From Spirogloea muscicola (Eukaryota > Streptophyta > Zygnematophyceae > Spirogloeales > Spirogloeaceae), in assembly GCA_009602725.1 (NCBI GenBank), contig WELB01000102.1, positions 58,739 to 69,174 of the forward strand: DNA of 10,436 bases, written 5' to 3'. A program made the translations under genes and the position numbers. The notes beneath the pieces are model-generated. The model saw only the letters and a program-made list of their open reading frames with translations, was not told the origin of the DNA and made no database searches. This document shows, piece after piece, positions 6,089 to 10,436 of the stretch (positions are counted from its first letter, which is position 1; every line of letters begins with the position of its first letter).

Positions 6089-6241
6089 CAGGGGTTGGAA
6101 AAAATAATAGTGGCCGAGCGCCACGAGCGATACCCTGACGTCATTGAGAGAGGAAGGCGCGCCGTGCCCATAGATCTTTCACCAACACATGTCATGCCAG
6201 AGGAAATGCGAAGGCAGGGGCTACGCAACGCAAAAAAGTAA
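6089..6241 (+). other. Short open fragment of uncertain origin
   Basis: Fifty codons are open between TAA 6086-6088 and TAA 6239-6241, including IIVAERHERYPDVIERGRRA and MPEEMRRQGLRNAKK. The middle overlaps a piece of the hairpin-family leader (GAGAGAGGAAGGCGCGCC at 6144-6161). Just before, another frame starting at the ATG near 6027 runs into the A6 run at 6099-6104, so a one-base loss there could have split a longer frame. It lies between two retroelement relics and may be another part of that element. I do not recognise it. Confidence 0.25.
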
Positions 6242-6389
6242 GGCTAAGAGGGCTAAGGATGTAAGGGGGAAAGCTCGGCTGGGGAAGGCCTAAGTATCCA
6301 CGAGCTAACAAACGAAGAAGTCGAAATATGCTGAACTGGGGGCGAGAGCCGCATCCTTTTAGCCCTGCAATTAAGGCCTGCAGTGGAAT

Positions 6390-6540
6390 ATTATGGCGCC
6401 GCCTGCTCTGTGGCCCTGGTGTGGTGCATGCGCCTTTCCATTTTCTGCAGCGTTGCCTGGCTCATGCCTTGCATCTGCGTGCTGACCGTGCCCTGGCTTG
6501 CCCCTCGAGGCTATCGGTGGGGCGACTCCATTTGCGAAGC
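6390..6540 (+). pseudogene. Third retrotransposon C-terminal relic, plus strand
   Basis: MRLSI in one frame, then after a one-base shift LQRCLAHALHLRADRALA, parallels RLAVSMQRSLAFAVHLRAGR at about 1278-1345. The alignment continues through RLSVGRLHL against GFRQGDIF. Only this last segment of the C-terminal region is kept. It has the same orientation as the first relic and the opposite orientation to the second, so at least two insertions or a rearrangement are needed. Confidence 0.65.
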
Positions 6541-7232
6541 GCAGAAGGAGAGCTATTACAAGGACCATTCTGGGGAGACCACTCCTATCTGCGTGCTGTG
6601 GATGTAAATGGCAGCTACTGTAAGTAGTGGTCCTCCTCCTGGCAGCTTGTGGCCAAGCTGGTTGATGCTCGCCAGTGTACTTGGGGTGGCGTTTTGGGGC
6701 ATTCGCTTTGTGTAGCCCCAGTCTTTGCACTAGTTTGCCAGGATAGTGTACTGGCTCAGCTTGGCCTCCCTTCAGAGCAATGCGCACTGTTCGCCTTCTC
6801 TCTTTGCGCTATCTGAAGTCTCCCACGGCCCAGTAGGCTAGTTAGATGGTCATGCAACCCGACCGCTGGTTCACATTAGATACTACATTCAACAAGCGCA
6901 ACCCCGCTACTCACAATCATTTCTCTTGTCTGCTGTCGTTGGCTCTCTCTCGAATCCTCGTAACATCTAGATGAAGGTTTGACCAGGTTTGGTAATGTAG
7001 TAGGCGACCACACCTGTGCACAGCTGTCGGTCTTCAGAAGATTGTGAAGCTTGTCAGCACAAACTAAGAACAGTGCCTGAAGCAGGTGCACCGCATACCT
7101 CCGTTGTTCCCTATCCTAACTCCAGAACATATACACACATTCTCTTTCTGTTTGTCAACCAAAGTTGGTCATCCTGTTCTTATACTCATTTGCCTTGCAC
7201 AAATTAGAGCAACCGAACTTTCCATGTAAAGC
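6541..7232. other. Stretch without a recognisable gene
   Basis: No frame here has coding-like features or family motifs. Open frames of 60-75 codons appear on both strands but look like chance. The right end probably contains the 3' untranslated region of the minus-strand PPR gene, which stops at 7233. No TGTAA was found on the minus strand in this interval. Confidence 0.4.
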
Positions 7233-9554
7233 TTAGGGCGTCCTTGGGCATGTGCTGATGCCCTCCGTGGCACCCTTGCCAGAGATACTATTACTGTCAG
7301 CACGGAGCAGGCCTGAAACTCCTATGTGCTCCAGTTCTGCACTTTGGGGCGGGGTCACAATCACGCTGTCATGCACGTCATCAACGCCAATCAAGGCATC
7401 ATTCTCGCATGTCGCCACCTCCTTGTCTGCAGGCTCCCCGCCGTCTTCTTCTGTTATCACAGTTTAGACGGCCCAGATCAATACTTGCGGCTCAGGTCAT
7501 CGAATAGTCATGGTTCAGAAGTGCCCACCTTAATGATTTGCACGACGTAACATCGACATGCAACTATGAAGAACGCTATGCTCTACAACCAGCCAAGAGG
7601 GCCTTACATTTGCATCAGGTCTTCCAAAATTAGAGCGTTCAAGAGGTTGGAATGCACTTCGAAAATTATTTCCAACTTTTCGAGTACGATTCACAGGTAT
7701 CATGTTAGGGCTCACCATTGGCTGGTGTAGGCAAGACCGTCTTGACTTTGATCCGCCGACGTTTGACATAGTCCCACTCCCACCGAATGGCGGGGTATCG
7801 CTGCACCACTGCCGCTGCCCGCTCTGGGTGGCCCAGCTCCGTGTGCGCGTTGGCAGCCTTCTTCACCATTGCTTCATCAGGCCGGATGCCGAGCTCCTCC
7901 ATGGTGAAGAAGACCTGCAGCAAAAACAAGAGGATACAAGAGGAAACAATCAAACATGTATATAGTGATCACAACCAGTGCTTTTCAGAGTAGTCGTACT
8001 TTATGCACAACCTCATGCAATGATCTGACAAATTGCCGGTCTTGTCGTCGAAGCTTGAAGCATTGACTGAACACAGAGGAAGCAAGTCACATGGAAGGAT
8101 CTAAACACCATAACAAGACGGGCCATAGCAGCCCCAAAGCGCCTCAGACTCCTTGCTGATGAACCTGGACCTGCGACTCTGGCTGACCCAAACTTGCAGT
8201 GCCTCACCCGTGTGAGAGTTGCAGTGTCTCACCCGTGTGAGAGAATCAGGATATTTCTTGATAATTTAAGGCTGAATATTCGCAAGCTTACCTTGAGCAC
8301 GTCGGTGTGCTTTTCCCGCAACGAGTACATGGCCATCATGCGCGCGAAGAGGAAGCGGGGCACAGACTCCTTGCTTTCCTCAACAATGCGCGCCCACATC
8401 TCCTCCGCCTCTACCAGCCGGCCCTCGGCGTCGTATGCCTCCAGCATCATTTGGTACGTCCCCAGTGTACGCCCCTGGCCCTTGCTCAGCATCCACTTGC
8501 ATACCTGGCGAGGTTGATGCCCGTCCACTTAAGGCATTGTTTGGTGTTGAGACAAGCATGATTGCCACGAATATGAGCCCTCTAGTGTCTGCCAAAACAG
8601 TCTCTAGCTGCATTCTCCGTATGTTGAAGGTTACGACTACCAGTACAATGGGAATACTAATTCTGGACTGCGGATGTCCAACTTTGGACATGTGACCTGC
8701 CATGCTGAAAATGCTGGCGCAAGCAAATTGCTCCGTGCCAATGACGTCATACATGGCATTATGCTGCACTCTCTGACGGACGTCTGAGCCTGTCACCTGG
8801 ATGATGCGCTTGTTCTGCTGCTGCTGGTGGAGAAGCGACAGAGCACGCTTGAGTGCTAGCAGTGGAAAGTCAAGCTCAAAAGCGCACCACAAATCGAGGG
8901 CGCCATAAACCTCGTCCTTCACATTTGGCAACCCCTCAAGCTGCAAATATATGACAGCCTGTTTGTTACTCAAAGGTGTCTGAAGCATAAGAACTGGGTA
9001 TTGAGCTAGTACAGCATGGGCTTGAGTATAGCAAAGCCCGAAGGTCAGATGTAAATCAGTGAAGACTCAGATGCAGATGCTTGCTTGTGCTTATAACAAG
9101 CAATAGCAGTATATGGACAAGCTTTATCCAAAGACTCCCCAAGCTCTCACTACCTACAAGGCTTGTACATCTAGTAGAAATATCATAGATACTACTGCCC
9201 CACTCATTGTGTAGTGTCCTGACTGAGCAGACCCACATTGCGGAGAAGAGGAGAAAGCGTCACTCACGCCCAATCTACCTTGATGAAAACTTCATCTCAT
9301 ACTGCTCAGCACATCACTTGTGCACAGTGTGCAATTGTGCTTGTACAGCCTCAACAGAGATATAGCATGTTACAGATTGCAGATCACAAAATACAAATGA
9401 GATGAGGCGTAGGCTCCTCACCGCATGGAGGAGCTTTCGAGCCTTGCCCTGGACTCCAGCCGGCTTTGGCCGCCAGTGGCCGCCCCTCGAGGGCGGCGCC
9501 CCAGCGCTCCTGCCTGCCTTCGCCTGCGCCAGCAACACGATCGCCTCATCCCGG
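7233..9554 (-). CDS. Organelle-type pentatricopeptide repeat protein (EMB1417/At4g21190-like), five exons
   Basis: The product is probably an organelle RNA-binding protein of a small PPR family known in plants (EMB1417, At4g18975). Exons in transcript order are 9554-9422, 8940-8797, 8504-8292, 7914-7716 and 7450-7233. Donors are GTGAGG, GTGACA, GTAAGC and GTGAGC; acceptors are TTTGCAG, CGCCAG, CTGCAG and AACAG; all join in frame. Family motifs cross the junctions: KLLHA|LEGLPNVKDEVYGALDLW, KRIIQ|VCKWMLSKGQGRTLGTY, and DVLK|VFFTMEELGIRPDE. The core is followed by about three PPR helix pairs (TYQMMLEAYDAEGRL, FLFARMMAMYSLRE, AMVKKAANAHTELGH) and the basic YVKRRRIKVK segment. The last exon adds an acidic, Ser/Asp/Glu-rich tail (EEDGGEPADKEVA). 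The five exons give about 302 residues. The first listed exon begins mid-codon, so an upstream exon must exist. Without the last splice the frame would stop at 7705. The gene appears intact. Confidence 0.9.
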
Positions 9555-9876
9555 CTGCACCAAGGCCAATGGCACCTCGCAGTATAGTGAGTGCTACAAA
9601 ATTCGGGACACCAATGCATCACAAGAATGCCATCAAGAATACCGTCATAGAGAGCTGATGGTTTGCCTCGCAGCCCATTGCTAAATGCCAGAAGAGAAAG
9701 AGACCTGGAAGACTGCACCTCAAAGCCCTTGGAAAGGCTGAGGCGCCGAGTGTGCAAGCAATCCCAAGCTCGCGATGGGCCACCTAACCCGCTACTACGT
9801 GCCACTCTGGGGCACTGGTAGGGTCGAGTTGCTGAACATCTTTGACAAACACAAGAGAGGGAAGGACTGGTTACGG

Positions 9877-9960
9877 TTTAGGGTTAAGAATAGGGTGTAG
9901 GACTTAGGGTTTGGGCATTAGGGTTTCGGGCTCAAGGGGTCAGGGGTTTGGGGTTTAGGG
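9877..9960 (+). repeat. Degenerate TTTAGGG telomere-like tract
   Basis: Two exact TTTAGGG units (9877-9883, 9954-9960) bracket degenerate ones such as TTAGGGTTTGGG and ATTAGGGTTTCGGG. The plant and many green-algal telomere repeat is TTTAGGG. The tract is only about 85 bases and diverged, with unique DNA on both sides, so it is interstitial. On the transcribed strand of the PPR gene it supplies AACCCTAAA, the plant telo-box. It falls in the proposed first intron, or in the promoter if transcription starts nearer. Confidence 0.8.
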
Positions 9961-10103
9961 TCATAAATTAGCTAGAGATATAAGATGCAGGGTTGTATCA
10001 CACTTGCTACTTGCTAACAGGGATCGAGTTGCTACTCCTTTCTTTTGTGCCTCAGGATAGGTGGAGAGGAGGGAGAAAGGGGGGTGGGGCCGGGGTGGCA
10101 GAC

Positions 10104-10267
10104 CTGCGGGCAGGGGCACAGGGATGGGATGTCAGCCAAGCTCCACAGGCTCCGCCACTAACACGGAGCCGCCCGAGCGGTAGTGCGAGCGCCGTCGACG
10201 GCCGCTCCCGGCCGGCTGGCCGGGCTGCCGCCGCGGCTGGCCAAGCCGCGCAGCTGGCGGCAGCCAT
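10104..10267 (-). CDS. Proposed first exon of the PPR gene, organelle transit peptide
   Basis: The ATG at 10267 lies in GCAGCCATGG, the same strong context as RPL29. It opens MAAASCAAWPAAAAARPAGR, continuing with RPSTALALPLGRLR, which is rich in Ala, Arg and Ser with no acidic residues at the start, as in plastid or mitochondrial targeting peptides. A CGCAG|GTCTGC boundary at 10104/10103 leaves phase 2, matching the phase needed by the acceptor GGTGCAG before 9554. The intron would be 549 bases. The donor is weak. The alternative is a Ser/Arg-rich open stretch at about 9805-9650 that also looks like a targeting peptide but has no ATG in frame. Confidence 0.45.
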
Positions 10268-10385
10268 GGCTGCGGTCAGGGCCGGGGGCTCGGGGCTGCC
10301 GCCGCTGGGCGCTGCCCGGCGGCGCTGAGCGAGTGAAGTCGACGGCGAGCTACTGTCCTTGCCGTGCCCTGTAGCGATGAAGGAG

Positions 10386-10388
<3 letters not shown>

Positions 10389-10436
<48 letters not shown>
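10389..10436 (+). repeat. (CGG)16 trinucleotide tract, cut by window end
   Basis: Sixteen uninterrupted CGG units run to the last base. On the strand of the PPR gene this is (CCG)n starting about 120 bases upstream of the proposed ATG, so it would be in the 5' untranslated region or promoter. The true length cannot be seen. Confidence 0.95.

Noticed and set aside
6371-6787. A 138-codon minus-strand frame
   Set aside because: It is His/Pro/Arg-rich, has no family features, and overlaps the third retroelement relic read in its proper sense on the plus strand.
8380-8988. A 202-codon minus-strand frame in the PPR gene
   Set aside because: It matches the family only over 8797-8940; the rest reads through an intron and then antiphase to the next exon.
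9314-9805. A single 163-codon minus-strand frame at the PPR gene's 5' side
   Set aside because: It has no ATG in its upstream half and runs past a good splice donor (GCG|GTGAGG at 9422/9421) into intron DNA. Only 9422-9554 fits the PPR family.
9877-9960. A true chromosome end
   Set aside because: The units are degenerate, few, and followed by at least 470 bases of gene-like DNA, so this is an internal tract.

Overview
The window looks like nuclear DNA of a green alga (Viridiplantae, probably a chlorophyte). The signs are a plastid-type pentatricopeptide (PPR) gene of the plant EMB1417/At4g21190 type, a plant/algal-looking ribosomal protein L29 gene split by a short GT-AG intron, GC-rich 5' regions with CCG-rich leaders, degenerate TTTAGGG telomere-like DNA, and a possible green-algal TGTAA polyadenylation signal. 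The clade is an inference from these features. No tRNA, rRNA, CRISPR array or bacterial-style operon is visible.

Left part (1 to about 2000) is a graveyard of mobile elements. It holds one arm of a roughly 225-bp inverted repeat whose partner lies 5.3 kb away. Next comes a broken sense-strand copy of the C-terminal region of a non-LTR (LINE-type) retrotransposon polyprotein. A cluster of short repeats follows, built around the hairpin GGGCTGGC-AAA-GCCAGCCC; these repeats are nested, inverted and duplicated around and inside the retroelement.

Middle part (2000 to 5100) is host-like. A GC-rich island at about 2030-2290 and a perfect 15-bp hairpin precede a probable multi-exon plus-strand gene of unknown product (best exons 3222-3341, 3475-3657 and perhaps 3803-3919). 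On the minus strand is a complete two-exon RPL29 gene (4679-5021) with a GC-rich leader and a G-quadruplex-like run upstream.

The second repeat zone (5100 to about 6540) holds the right arm of the long inverted repeat, a second retroelement C-terminal relic on the minus strand, another hairpin-family repeat, and a third relic on the plus strand. The stretch 6540-7230 shows no recognisable gene.

Right part (7233 to the end) is one minus-strand gene for an organelle-type PPR protein. Four internal introns are placed with phase-compatible splice sites and family homology. A previously hidden acidic C-terminal exon (7233-7450) joins in frame. A transit-peptide-like first exon (10104-10267) is proposed but less certain. 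The telomere-like tract lies in the proposed first intron, and a (CGG)16 tract lies upstream at the window edge.

The host genes are ordinary housekeeping genes: a cytosolic ribosomal protein and a probable organelle RNA-processing factor. The unusual content is the repeat architecture around them and the unidentified plus-strand gene.
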